A stretch of 24,826 nucleotides of DNA from a virus: IMG/VR virus record IMGVR_UViG_3300047661_000002, positions 1 to 24,826 of that record; one strand, given 5' to 3'. Positions 15,326 to 23,790 of the stretch are shown piece by piece. The notes under the pieces were generated by a model, which searched no databases, was not told the origin of the DNA, and saw nothing but the letters and a program-made list of their open reading frames with translations. The position numbers and the translations under genes are program-made. Numbering within the stretch: position 1 is the stretch's first letter; each line of letters starts with the position of its first letter.

Positions 15326-16003
15326 ATGCCAAACCTTTCTTATGGCACCTACTTGCAAATAGCTGGCGTAAATAATGTCGCGAGTTTGACAGATATACAA
15401 GGCCTCGATATAAAGACCAACACCGTCGATGTTACCAACCTCGGTAGCGCCGCGCTGTTCAAAGAATTCATGGCAGGTTTTAAAGAGGTTTCTGACCTAA
15501 CCCTTACCGGCTTTTTCCGTCCAGACGATACACTCGGTCAGATGCAATTATGGAGTTTACTGAACAGTGGAGCTGTAACGGCCTTCTCTATTGTTTTCCC
15601 ATTCGGCGCGAGTTGGAATTTCAACGGAATTGTAACTGGATTTAAGACCGACGCAAAGACTGAGGATGTAACTCCGTTTGATGGCACGGTCAAAATCACC
15701 GGCGCACCGACACTTAACGTGACACCATCCTCTGGACTTTCTGGTTTGACAAGCACGGCTGGAGCATTAACACCAATCTTTGCGAATGGAACTACATCAT
15801 ACACAGTAACCGCGACGACTCCGACCGTTACAGTCACCCCGACGGCTACAGGTACTATTACGGTCAATGGACAGGGTGTCACATCAGGCTCGGCTTCTCA
15901 GAGCATCAACATCACCAGTGGAGCGGTCACACCTATAACCATCACCGAAACAGACAGCGGAAAAGTGCCAAAAACTTACACCATTTATGTAGCACACGCC
16001 TAA
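15326..16003 (+). CDS. Major tail tube protein with C-terminal cadherin-like/Ig-like domain
   Basis: 225 residues. Residues 1-~130 are a tail-tube domain of the lambda gpV type: YGTYLQIAGV, an acidic DIQGLDIKTNTVDVTN segment, and EVSDLTLTGFF. Residues ~138-225 are a separate beta-sandwich like the cadherin-like PF12733 domain: LSGLTSTAGALTPIF, GTTSYTVTA, TVTVTPTA, TVNGQGV, then KTYTIYV at the end. Such added domains project from the tail surface and may bind carbohydrates or the host wall. It follows GGAGCG upstream of ATG 15326 and comes before the chaperone genes, the standard place for the tube protein. Confidence 0.92.
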   Translation: MPNLSYGTYLQIAGVNNVASLTDIQGLDIKTNTVDVTNLGSAALFKEFMAGFKEVSDLTLTGFFRPDDTLGQMQLWSLLNSGAVTAFSIVFPFGASWNFNGIVTGFKTDAKTEDVTPFDGTVKITGAPTLNVTPSSGLSGLTSTAGALTPIFANGTTSYTVTATTPTVTVTPTATGTITVNGQGVTSGSASQSINITSGAVTPITITETDSGKVPKTYTIYVAHA

Positions 16004-16022
16004 TTGAGATAGGAGAAATAAT

Positions 16023-16337
16023 ATGACGCAGGTAAAACTTGATAAACCCCGTAATTTAAAACTTGGCTTCAAGGCCATGATGACCATCGAAAAGGAACTT
16101 CATCAGCCGCTCGGCAAGGTTGACTTTAAAAATATCACGTTCGAGCAAATTGCAATAATCGCCTATGGCGCACTTACCCACGAGGACCGCAAGCTAACGC
16201 TTGAGAGAGTGGTGGATATTCTCGACGACTGCACCGAGGAACAGGTCACCGACCTCATGAACAAAATCGGTGACGAAATGGGTGAATCATTCGGAAAAAA
16301 CCCGCAGCGGGCAGAGCTTACGAAAGTTGCGAAATAA
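16023..16337 (+). CDS. Tail assembly chaperone G-like
   Basis: A 104-residue, mostly helical and acidic protein, with AGGAG ahead of ATG 16023. It occupies the place of lambda gpG, just after the tail tube and just before the tape measure. Chaperones of this kind bind the tape measure and recruit tube subunits. The slippery A AAA AAC sequence at 16295-16301 is in its reading phase 12 codons before the stop, so some ribosomes should shift by -1 and make the longer G-T form. Confidence 0.88.
   Translation: MTQVKLDKPRNLKLGFKAMMTIEKELHQPLGKVDFKNITFEQIAIIAYGALTHEDRKLTLERVVDILDDCTEEQVTDLMNKIGDEMGESFGKNPQRAELTKVAK
16295..16301 (+). other. Programmed -1 ribosomal frameshift site, A AAA AAC
   Basis: The heptamer fits X XXY YYZ exactly in the reading phase of the G gene (codons GGA AAA AAC CCG). 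The -1 frame is open from 16286 to 16666. After slippage the ribosome would read CCC GCA GCG and continue into the T part. A CCC...GGG mini-stem follows directly but is too short and too close to count as a clear stimulator. Confidence 0.85.
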
Positions 16338-16666
16338 AAACCGTAGTCGAACAGCTACGAGATTATTTAATGCTCTCTGCCCGCATCGGCATCACCCCGG
16401 AGCAATTCTATGACATGACACCGTTCGAGCTTTCCTGCTACACGGAAGCCTACAACGACAAACAGGATGAGTTACGACAACAGATAATTATTCAATCGTA
16501 CATGACGGCATCGCTGTCGCGAGCTGACAAAATGCCATCACTTCAGAGCTTACTGGACACCGAGACTACCAACAGCGACACGACGGTAATAGACGAAAAT
16601 GCGCTGCTTGAGGAATTACGACGGATGAATGCAGCGGCAGGAGGTGTAGAAATTGTCCCTGATTAG
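16301..16666 (+). CDS. Tail assembly chaperone T part, made as a G-T frameshift fusion
   Basis: The frame has no ribosome binding site before its first ATG (16370), but it is open back to 16286 and joins the G gene at the slippery site. The translated extension ends EQLRDYLMLSARIGITPEQF and continues with YDMTPFELSCYTEAY, a common pattern in the T part of siphovirus chaperones. The fused product would have about 214 residues, of which 93 come from G. The end overlaps the tape measure start by 14 bases. The -1 fusion is inferred from the site and phase, and is well known from lambda and many other siphoviruses. Confidence 0.85.
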   Translation, partial: PAAGRAYESCEIKTVVEQLRDYLMLSARIGITPEQFYDMTPFELSCYTEAYNDKQDELRQQIIIQSYMTASLSRADKMPSLQSLLDTETTNSDTTVIDENALLEELRRMNAAAGGVEIVPD

Positions 16667-19037
16667 AAATATTGTGGTTAAAGTAGGTGCGGATATATCA
16701 GGTCTTTCCAGCGGCATGTCAAAAGCGCAAGCCGATATGAAAGAAAACATCAATGGTATGCTTGATACCGTGAAAACCCTCGCACTTGCAGGAGCAGCAT
16801 CATTTACAGCACTTGCCGTAGCCGGTGTGTCGGCGGCCAGCAGTTTAAACGAAACCCAGAACATCATCAATACCACTTTCGGTAAAAGCTCTGCCCAGAT
16901 TGACGCATGGGCGCAAAACGCCTCTGCTGCGTATGGAATGAACGAATCCTCGGCACTGAAATATGTTGGCACGATGGGTGCGATGTTTAATGGCATGGGT
17001 GTGATAAGCGCCCAAGCGCAGCAAATGTCCGAGAGCATAACTGGCCTTTCAGGTGATATGGCGTCATTTTATAATATGAGTACGGACGACGCCTTCTCAA
17101 AATTGCAAGCCGGAATTGCGGGTCAGACCAAGCCACTCCGTGACCTCGGTATCAATATGTCGGCCGCAAATCTGCAAGCATACGCACTTTCTCAGGGTAT
17201 CACAACCGCATATAAAAACATGGATCAAGGGCAGCAGACCATGCTCCGATACAATTATCTCATGCAGGCAACAAGTCTCTCGCAGGGCGACTTTGCGAGA
17301 ACAAACGGCAGCTATGCCAACCAAATGCGTGTCTTTCAAGCCAACATGGAGGATATGACTGTAGCCCTCGGTCAAGCGGTCATACCGATAATTCAAGCGG
17401 CTCTGCCGTGGATTAATATGTTTATGCAAGCGATTGTGAATGCGGCTACTGTATTTACCAAATGGGTGGATAGTATGCTCGGTCTAAAGTATCAAGCAAC
17501 GACGGCAGCGATGGCTTCAAATTCCCTCGCAGATGCCCAAAACAACGTAGCTACTGGTATAAATAACGTGGCGGTGGCAGCGACAGCGGCAAAGAAAGCC
17601 GTAAGTGGTATCGACGAGCTGAACATTTTACAGAAAAACACCGCTGCAAGTGGAACAGGCACAGGTGCAGATACGACCCCAAGTGTACCCACACCCAGCG
17701 CCGGAACAGCGACACCAACGGCTATGAACGTAAGTGTCGGAATTGTTGGCGCAGGGGCAATCAAGGCGTTTAAGGCGGCGATGGCCGATGCGTGGCAGTG
17801 GATAGTCAAATATCAGGATGGCATCAAAGCGGTCGCAAGCGTCATAGGTGTGTTCTTTTTACCTGCAATAGCAAAGTCGATATTTGAGCTTGGTGTCAGC
17901 AGCGTCAGCGCATTTGGCAAAGGTATAGCAGCGATTGTTGAATATGGTGAGGCAGGCTGGGAATCACTCGCAAGCACCGAAGCGAATATCGAAGCATGGA
18001 TAGTCGAAAAGGCTGAGATGATTGAAGATATATCCTTTAAGGTTGAGGACAAAATCGCAACGCTCGCAACAGCGGCGGCTCATTATATTATGAGCGGCGC
18101 ACTGTGGGAAGATGTGTCGGCGTGGGTGGCTGAAAAAGTTGGGATTGTCGGAGATACGCTCGCCAAATGGGGCAACGAAGCGGCAACACTGGCACAAGCG
18201 GCAGCAACCAAAGCGGCGGCAATCGGGCAATGGCTACTGAACGCAGCGATGGATGCAAATCCCGTCGGTCTAGTTGTAATAGGTATCGTAGCATTGGTCG
18301 CCATATTTGTGACACTTTGGAATACAAATAAGGGATTTCGTGACTTTTGGATTAGCGCATGGGGCGATATGAAAAAAGCATGGGATGGATTCTCTATCAT
18401 GATTACGTCAGTGTGGAAAACCACCCTTGCGCCGTTCGGAGACTTCCTAGAGACTTTGTTTGTTACCCGATTTCATAGCATCGTAACCACGGTTACAGGA
18501 ATCATCAGTAGCATCAAGGACGTATTCAATGGTCTTGTTGACTTTTTCACCGGCGTATTTACGGGCAATTGGAAAAAGGCGTTTCAAGGAATCAGCGAGG
18601 TAGCCGGTGGTGTGTTTAGCGGCATCGGAATCATAATAAAAGCACCACTTAACGTTGTGATTGACGGCATAAATACAATGCTCGCGGGGGTAAACGGTAT
18701 AGCGGGTATGGCGAGCAAAATTCCCGGTTTGTCTTTCCTCAAGGGTGCGACCATTCCACAAATACCGAAGCTCGCACAAGGCGGCATCATCGACAAGCCG
18801 ACTGTTGCCATGATTGGTGAAGCTGGTACAGAAGCCGTCGTACCACTGAAAAACACAGGATTTATAAACACCTTGGCGACGGCGGTAGCAAGTGCAGTGC
18901 AGGGCGGCGGTAAAGCAGGAAGCAATGGCGATATCAACGTGACGTTGCAGATTGATGGTAATGTTTTCGGCAAACTGTGTGTCAAGGCGATTAATGCCCA
19001 GACACGGAAGCTCGGCGTCAATCCCCTGTATATTTAA
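16653..19037 (+). CDS. Tape measure protein, TTG start
   Basis: 794 residues. The start is TTG 16653, supported by a near-perfect AGGAGGTG at 16639-16646, six bases ahead. The first ~35 residues carry VVKVGADISGLSSGMSKAQAD, the usual tape-measure opening. Hydrophobic helices lie near residues 42-63, 392-415 and 536-558; these segments may help DNA cross the membrane. The C-terminal GGIIDKPTVAMIGEAGTEAV (about 710-729) is widely conserved in this family. At roughly 0.15 nm per residue the tail would be near 120 nm, an estimate from known tape measures. Alanine-rich low-complexity sequence explains the long shadow frames on the other strand. Confidence 0.93.
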   Translation: MSLIRNIVVKVGADISGLSSGMSKAQADMKENINGMLDTVKTLALAGAASFTALAVAGVSAASSLNETQNIINTTFGKSSAQIDAWAQNASAAYGMNESSALKYVGTMGAMFNGMGVISAQAQQMSESITGLSGDMASFYNMSTDDAFSKLQAGIAGQTKPLRDLGINMSAANLQAYALSQGITTAYKNMDQGQQTMLRYNYLMQATSLSQGDFARTNGSYANQMRVFQANMEDMTVALGQAVIPIIQAALPWINMFMQAIVNAATVFTKWVDSMLGLKYQATTAAMASNSLADAQNNVATGINNVAVAATAAKKAVSGIDELNILQKNTAASGTGTGADTTPSVPTPSAGTATPTAMNVSVGIVGAGAIKAFKAAMADAWQWIVKYQDGIKAVASVIGVFFLPAIAKSIFELGVSSVSAFGKGIAAIVEYGEAGWESLASTEANIEAWIVEKAEMIEDISFKVEDKIATLATAAAHYIMSGALWEDVSAWVAEKVGIVGDTLAKWGNEAATLAQAAATKAAAIGQWLLNAAMDANPVGLVVIGIVALVAIFVTLWNTNKGFRDFWISAWGDMKKAWDGFSIMITSVWKTTLAPFGDFLETLFVTRFHSIVTTVTGIISSIKDVFNGLVDFFTGVFTGNWKKAFQGISEVAGGVFSGIGIIIKAPLNVVIDGINTMLAGVNGIAGMASKIPGLSFLKGATIPQIPKLAQGGIIDKPTVAMIGEAGTEAVVPLKNTGFINTLATAVASAVQGGGKAGSNGDINVTLQIDGNVFGKLCVKAINAQTRKLGVNPLYI

Positions 19038-19059
19038 ATAGGAAAGAAATGATATAACT

Positions 19060-19422
19060 ATGGCTGTTTTAGTTATTAACGGCGTAGCCATAAGCCCAGA
19101 CCCGGCACAGTTTCAGTGGGTGCTGACGGATCTATCCTCGGACAACAGCGGTCGAAGCGCCAACGGCACAATGATGAAGGACCGCATAGCTCAAAAGGTT
19201 AAAATATCACCGCAGTGGGCATTTTTATCTCAGGCACAAGCATCAACTCTTCTACAGGCACTAAATGCAAATATCTTCTTCACAGTAACCTATCCAGACC
19301 CAATGCAAGGCACAAGTGTGACGAACACCTTTTATGTTGGCGACAGGACTGTTCCTATGTTTTCATATCAAAATGGTGTCGCAGGCTGGGAAAACGTCGC
19401 GTTTGATCTGATTCAGGAATGA
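19060..19422 (+). CDS. DUF6711-like tail protein
   Basis: A 120-residue protein between the tape measure and the large baseplate/fibre protein, where distal tail or small baseplate adaptors lie. The opening VLVINGVAISPDPAQFQWVL followed by SANGTMMKDRIAQKVKI, the WAFLSQAQASTLLQAL helix and FTVTYPDP resemble DUF6711, a beta-rich family of Firmicute phages. The ribosome binding site (AGGAAAG) is a little far from ATG. The exact role is not known to me; a minor distal-tail role is inferred from position. Confidence 0.78.
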   Translation: MAVLVINGVAISPDPAQFQWVLTDLSSDNSGRSANGTMMKDRIAQKVKISPQWAFLSQAQASTLLQALNANIFFTVTYPDPMQGTSVTNTFYVGDRTVPMFSYQNGVAGWENVAFDLIQE

Positions 19423-19436
19423 GGGAGGTGGCGTAA

Positions 19437-22400
19437 ATGTACGGCGTTTCAAGTAACTTTTTAACGGCGATTCAGCAAAGCGGTCGAATGCTAAGGTCTC
19501 AAGCCACCGTGACCAAAACAGGATATACGACGCTAAACCTCGACGATTCAAGCATTATGTCAATCAGCCAGACGGCAACCACCCTCAGCGGCGAGGATTT
19601 CGAGATTGGTACGGTTTGCTCGGCAGAGCTTGATATGGAAATAAACAACATCAGCGGCAACTTTTCAACCGCAGCGTTTCAAGGTGCGACTGTGACTGCC
19701 TCAATTGCCGTGCAGCGCGCAGACCTCACATATGAATACTGTCCACTCGGTGTGTTTTATGTCGATACCGTAGCCAAGACCGAAACTAGCATCATGATCA
19801 AATGCTACGATGCGATTGTCCTCATGGAAGCCCTGTACCAGTCAACGTTGACATATCCGAAAACACTGCTTCAAATTGCGCAGGACATTGCTACCAAAGC
19901 AGGACTGACCCTGACAAATACCAACTTCCCAAACGCATCGTTCAGTGTGGCTAAAGCACCAAATCTCGCGGGCGTGACCTTGAGGTCGGCTCTCTCATGG
20001 GTGGCTGAAGCCGCAGGGTGCTTTGCGCGGATAGACCGAAGTGGGAAGCTAGATATAAATTTTTATGCAAGCTCTGGGCAGATCATTTCCGCCGCCAATT
20101 ACTTCACCCTGCTTCACGACGACTTAAGCCGAGCAGCCATCACACAGGTGGTCATTCAGCAGAGCGTCGGAGGCGCAAGCGTTAGCGCAGGTATCGTGGG
20201 AAATACCTACACCATAACTGGCAACCCTCTCCTTGTGAATAATCCAAGCGGCGCTTTGACGGCAATTTATACCCAGTTGCACAACTTCACCTACATGCCA
20301 TTTAACGCCGACTGGCAAGGCAATCCAGCTTTTATGGCAGGTGATGCAATCACCATCACCGATAGAAATAACAACAGCTACTCGACCATTATGACCGAGT
20401 GCGACATTTCGTATGAAGGTGGATTAAAAGGAACGGCCACGGCGCTCAGTTTGACCTCACAGGCACAGAGCTTCACGACCGCCACGGCAGTAACAGACGC
20501 AGTCGACGCAGTGGTAGCAGGTCAGCAGACCATCACCAATTTACTCGCTGGGAATATCACGGCGACGAACATCGCAGTGGGCAGCCTTACCGCAAGTGTG
20601 CTACAAGCAGGAACTATCACAGCAGCCTCCGGTGTTATTGCAAACGCAGCCATTGGAACGGCGCAGATAGCGACCGGCGCTATTGGAAACGCACAAATAG
20701 CAACCGCAGCCATCGGAACGGCGAACATTCAGACCGGAGCAATTACCACCGCACTCATTGGAACAGCAACCATAACTACTGCAAATATCCAAAACGGAGC
20801 AATTACCAATGCGCTCATCGGCACCGCAGCCATCGGAACAGCGAACATTCAGACAGCATCCATTACTGACGCGCTGATATCATCGGTCGGAGCGAGCAAG
20901 CTCACGGCAGGAACGATAGACGCTTCACAGATAACGGTCACGAATTTAAACTGTGCCAACTTAACTGTAGGAACGATTAATGGGGTGCAAATAACCGCTG
21001 GCGCAATAGGCGCAACACAACTTGCGGCAGCAATAAACACCGCTATTACAACGGCTCAAACCACGGCCACTACTGCCCAGACAACCGCAAGCGGCAAGAA
21101 TTCGGCATATTACGGTTCAACACCCACTGGAACGTTTAAAAATGGTGATTTGTGGTTCAACACGACAAACGGCAACCAACTAAGTATATGGAACGGAACA
21201 GCGTGGACTCTAAGCAAATTCGGAAATTTAGCTGTGGCAAATTTGGACTGCGGCGCAATAACCACGGGGTATATATCAACTTTGCTGATTGCCGCTGGAA
21301 CGATATCCGCCGCGCAAATCGCCACAGGGACGATTACAGCGACGCAGATCATGACGGGAACGATTACAGCAACCCAAATTGCAGCCGGAACAATAACTGC
21401 TACACAGATAGCAGCCGGAACGATTACAGCTACGCAGATTAATACCACTGGACTTACAGTAGGTACGATAACCACATCAGGAAGCCCGGTAGTAGGTACA
21501 ATCGGTAATTTCACCGATCCGGGTGGGTTTGCCTCGGCAGGATTCGTACTAAATTATTCGGGAACGCAGATGTTCTCCATTTTTCCAAATAGCAACTCCA
21601 ACACTTGTTGGATGCAATCACCCAATGCGCTATCCATCACATCAGGAAACGGCATCTCCATATTTTCAAACAACAATCAGCCATGCCAAATTGTGTGTAC
21701 CACTTGGGTGGGCGGCACAACTAGCAATTGGGTATCGCTCACACCCTTAACCATCGTGATGAGTATAGAAACAGGAAAGAACACGTTCAACACGCTAACC
21801 CTGTCGTACACGGAGCTGACCTCCACTTGCGACATTGTAGCTCCATCATTCAATGGAAAACCATTTAGTGTAAGTGGTGTAAGATGGACCGTAATTCCCG
21901 CCATCGATGGCACAGGCGTCATGGAAATAGGCAAATTCTTAGACTTTCACGAAACGGCAGCCGATACAGCCGACTACACATCGCGGCTGTATTCAAACGG
22001 TGGTGTGCTTACAACGATGGGTGGTTTCACATGCGCGGGGCAGTTTACCACCAACGGCTCAACTTATCCGCAGATCATCGGAAACGGTACAATATTACAG
22101 CTTGCCAATTCTTCTGCGTCGACCGCAGGTGTAATTATTGAGGGTGGCGATTTAAGACCTGCCACAGATAATCAGCTAAATCTCGGCTCGTCCACTAAGA
22201 GGTGGGCAACGGTTTATGCCATCACCGGTACAATCAACACCTCGGACAGAAACCAGAAAAACAACATCAAAGAGCTGGATGAAACCAAAGCCGTTGATTT
22301 CGTAATGGCATTAAACCCCGTGACTTACAAGTTCAACACAGGGAAAAGTGGGCGCACCCACTATGGTATGATAGCACAAGACGTAGAAAATGAAATGACC

Positions 22401-22568
22401 GCGCTCTGCATGACATCGCTTGATTTCGCAGGTTTTGTCAAAACCCCAATGGATGAGGGCGGCTACATTTACGGACTGCGATATGAGGAATTCATTGCAC
22501 CGTTAATAAAAACAGTGCAGTATCTCGCAAACAGAGTGAAAGAGCTAGAAAGGAGAACAGCACGATGA
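19437..22568 (+). CDS. Baseplate hub/tail fibre protein with decapeptide repeats and S74 chaperone
   Basis: 1043 residues after a very strong GGGAGGTGG site. Residues 1-~345 resemble the hub-like part of phage minor structural proteins (LGVFYVDTVAKTETSIMIKCYDA..., SALSWVAEAAGCFARIDRSG). Residues ~376-483 and 621-670 are decapeptide repeats with small and hydrophobic residues, as in AAIGTAQIAT and GTITATQIAA, suited to a trimeric beta-helix or coiled stalk. A YYGSTPTGTFKNGDLWF segment around 560 matches a module seen in many Firmicute fibres. The last ~110 residues are an S74 intramolecular chaperone: TSDRNQKNNI with Ser936-Asp937, and YGMIAQDVENEM. This domain normally folds the trimer and then cuts itself off at the Ser. 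It probably sets host range. The next gene overlaps it by ATGA. Confidence 0.9.
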   Translation: MYGVSSNFLTAIQQSGRMLRSQATVTKTGYTTLNLDDSSIMSISQTATTLSGEDFEIGTVCSAELDMEINNISGNFSTAAFQGATVTASIAVQRADLTYEYCPLGVFYVDTVAKTETSIMIKCYDAIVLMEALYQSTLTYPKTLLQIAQDIATKAGLTLTNTNFPNASFSVAKAPNLAGVTLRSALSWVAEAAGCFARIDRSGKLDINFYASSGQIISAANYFTLLHDDLSRAAITQVVIQQSVGGASVSAGIVGNTYTITGNPLLVNNPSGALTAIYTQLHNFTYMPFNADWQGNPAFMAGDAITITDRNNNSYSTIMTECDISYEGGLKGTATALSLTSQAQSFTTATAVTDAVDAVVAGQQTITNLLAGNITATNIAVGSLTASVLQAGTITAASGVIANAAIGTAQIATGAIGNAQIATAAIGTANIQTGAITTALIGTATITTANIQNGAITNALIGTAAIGTANIQTASITDALISSVGASKLTAGTIDASQITVTNLNCANLTVGTINGVQITAGAIGATQLAAAINTAITTAQTTATTAQTTASGKNSAYYGSTPTGTFKNGDLWFNTTNGNQLSIWNGTAWTLSKFGNLAVANLDCGAITTGYISTLLIAAGTISAAQIATGTITATQIMTGTITATQIAAGTITATQIAAGTITATQINTTGLTVGTITTSGSPVVGTIGNFTDPGGFASAGFVLNYSGTQMFSIFPNSNSNTCWMQSPNALSITSGNGISIFSNNNQPCQIVCTTWVGGTTSNWVSLTPLTIVMSIETGKNTFNTLTLSYTELTSTCDIVAPSFNGKPFSVSGVRWTVIPAIDGTGVMEIGKFLDFHETAADTADYTSRLYSNGGVLTTMGGFTCAGQFTTNGSTYPQIIGNGTILQLANSSASTAGVIIEGGDLRPATDNQLNLGSSTKRWATVYAITGTINTSDRNQKNNIKELDETKAVDFVMALNPVTYKFNTGKSGRTHYGMIAQDVENEMTALCMTSLDFAGFVKTPMDEGGYIYGLRYEEFIAPLIKTVQYLANRVKELERRTAR
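20646..20885 (+). repeat. First decapeptide-repeat block in the fibre gene, 8 x 30 bases
   Basis: Eight consecutive 30-base units encode AAIGTAQIAT, GAIGNAQIAT, AAIGTANIQT, GAITTALIGT, ATITTANIQN, GAITNALIGT, AAIGTANIQT and ASITDALISS. Weaker units extend before it (from about 20562) and after it. The bases have drifted in third positions, so this is a protein-level repeat kept under selection. It is presumably the fibre stalk. Confidence 0.85.
21297..21446 (+). repeat. Second decapeptide-repeat block in the fibre gene, 5 x 30 bases
   Basis: Five 30-base units start at 21297, 21327, 21357, 21387 and 21417. They encode GTISAAQIAT, GTITATQIMT, GTITATQIAA, GTITATQIAA and GTITATQINT. These are more alike at DNA level than the first block, so recent copying or slippage is plausible. 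Any gain or loss of a unit would keep the frame. Confidence 0.88.
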
Positions 22569-22834
22569 CAGTAAACGAAGTTATAAACCTCAACTCACAA
22601 ATTATCGTTACCGAAAGCGGCACCGACGGCGCTACAACTAATATTCCAATTATCAATCTTTATGCGACCTTTGACGGCACAAACATGAGTGCAAACGTCA
22701 GCACAAACACCATTGACACCACGAGGGCGACCGATGCCACCTATGCAGCCACAATCAAAGACCAGTATACCCAATTCATGGCGGCAGTTTCCGATAAGGC
22801 GACAAGCATCGGCTTTGTAGTATTCACCGCTTAA
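22565..22834 (+). CDS. Small protein of unknown function after the fibre gene
   Basis: An 89-residue protein, overlapping the fibre stop by ATGA, with GAAAGGAGA upstream. It shows beta strands and polar loops (INLNSQIIVTESGTDGATTN, INLYATFDGTNMSANVSTN) and a helical end. No signal peptide, membrane segment or catalytic motif is visible. Its translational coupling to the fibre gene suggests a tail or fibre accessory protein, or a fibre assembly factor. I do not recognise the family. Confidence 0.75.
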   Translation: MTVNEVINLNSQIIVTESGTDGATTNIPIINLYATFDGTNMSANVSTNTIDTTRATDATYAATIKDQYTQFMAAVSDKATSIGFVVFTA

Positions 22835-22857
22835 TTTTAAGAAAGGGGCTTTATTTT

Positions 22858-23088
22858 ATGTTTGATTTACTCGTCGCGGAATTCAAGGACAAGTTAGTTG
22901 CAGACATCAACGGAAGCCAGCTCCCCTCAACCGCCATCGCGTATGTACTACAGGACATGCAGCAACAGATATCACAACTCGTCCAACAGCAAGTTCAAAC
23001 GCAGCGAGAACAGCGTGATGCAGAGCAAAAGGAGGTGATCCTAACAAATCTACCACCGGAACAAGACGGTATCGCAACGGAAGCGTAA
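22858..23088 (+). CDS. Small coiled-coil protein of unknown function
   Basis: A 76-residue protein with GAAAGGGG upstream of ATG. Residues ~28-60 are Gln-rich and helical (LQDMQQQISQLVQQQVQTQ), a likely coiled coil; the last 12 are acidic. Similar short XkdX-like or fibre-associated proteins often lie between the fibre and lysis genes, but this one has no sure family. It may form part of the tail tip or be a lysis accessory protein. Confidence 0.7.
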   Translation: MFDLLVAEFKDKLVADINGSQLPSTAIAYVLQDMQQQISQLVQQQVQTQREQRDAEQKEVILTNLPPEQDGIATEA

Positions 23089-23112
23089 ACGAAAACGAAT
23101 GGAGGAAAATAT

Positions 23113-23769
23113 ATGTCAACACAAACAGATTTTATTAACCTTATAAAAGCTGGTGCGCAGGATTCCCAAAAAAAGTACGGTATTCTGGCTAGCCTTACGA
23201 TTGCGCAGGCCGCCGATGAAAGCGGCTGGGGAACGCATGTTATCGCAAACAACCTATTCGGCATCAAGGCTAACGGTTCTACCGGACCGTGTGTCACTGT
23301 GGGTACAAAGGAATTCGTGGGCGGCGAATACATCAACACTACCGCAACTTTCAGGGCGTACCCTTCCCTTGCCGCAAGTGTGGAAGATCAAGCGAGCTTC
23401 ATTGCCAGCAATGCCCGGTACAAAAATATTCTACACATTACGGATGCTCAAAAAGCCTGCGAGCTTATTCAGCAGGACGGATACGCGACCGACCCGGACT
23501 ACGCAACGAAACTCTATGACATTATAAAGGAGTACAAGCTGACGCAGTATGACACACCCACCCCAACGACAGCGCCCGTGGCAGCCAAACACACCGAAGC
23601 GGTAAAGCAAGGCGCGTTCTTTATTCGCAGCACAACGAACCCTCTAGGCGGCATCGTTGGCACTGCAAAAAGTGGTCAGACATTTATTACGACCATCCTC
23701 TCCAGCGGTTGGCGGCAGATCAGCTACAACGGCAGAACGGCATACATCGGCCCTGCTGCATTCAAATAA
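23113..23769 (+). CDS. Endolysin, GH73 N-acetylglucosaminidase with C-terminal SH3-like domain
   Basis: 218 residues with GGAGG ahead of ATG. Residues ~5-145 are a glucosaminidase domain: catalytic Glu36 in AADESGWGTH, then IANNLFGIKANGS and YPSLAASVEDQASFI. It should cut the glycan chains of peptidoglycan at the end of infection. A Thr/Pro linker (about 148-162) leads to a C-terminal ~50-residue beta domain (GAFFIRSTTNPLGGIVGTA..., SGWRQISYNGRTAYI) of SH3-like shape, probably for cell-wall binding. There is no signal peptide, so it would need the downstream holins to reach the wall. Confidence 0.92.
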   Translation: MSTQTDFINLIKAGAQDSQKKYGILASLTIAQAADESGWGTHVIANNLFGIKANGSTGPCVTVGTKEFVGGEYINTTATFRAYPSLAASVEDQASFIASNARYKNILHITDAQKACELIQQDGYATDPDYATKLYDIIKEYKLTQYDTPTPTTAPVAAKHTEAVKQGAFFIRSTTNPLGGIVGTAKSGQTFITTILSSGWRQISYNGRTAYIGPAAFK

Positions 23770-23790
23770 GCCCATAAGGTGGTAATTATA

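Noticed and set aside
16301-16311. Stimulatory hairpin for the frameshift (CCC-GCAGC-GGG)
   Set aside because: Only three pairs and no spacer from the slippery site; too weak to call as a functional element.
18447-19091. 214-residue open frame on the - strand
   Set aside because: It is fully antisense to the tape measure end, has no family pattern and no ribosome binding site, and arises from Ala-rich codons read backwards.
21297-21446. CRISPR-like array from 30-base periodicity
   Set aside because: The units are directly adjacent with no spacers, lie within a protein-coding frame and encode a periodic peptide.
20562-22568. Diversity-generating retroelement acting on the fibre gene
   Set aside because: No reverse transcriptase, accessory gene or template repeat is present in the window; the repeats are ordinary structural decapeptides.
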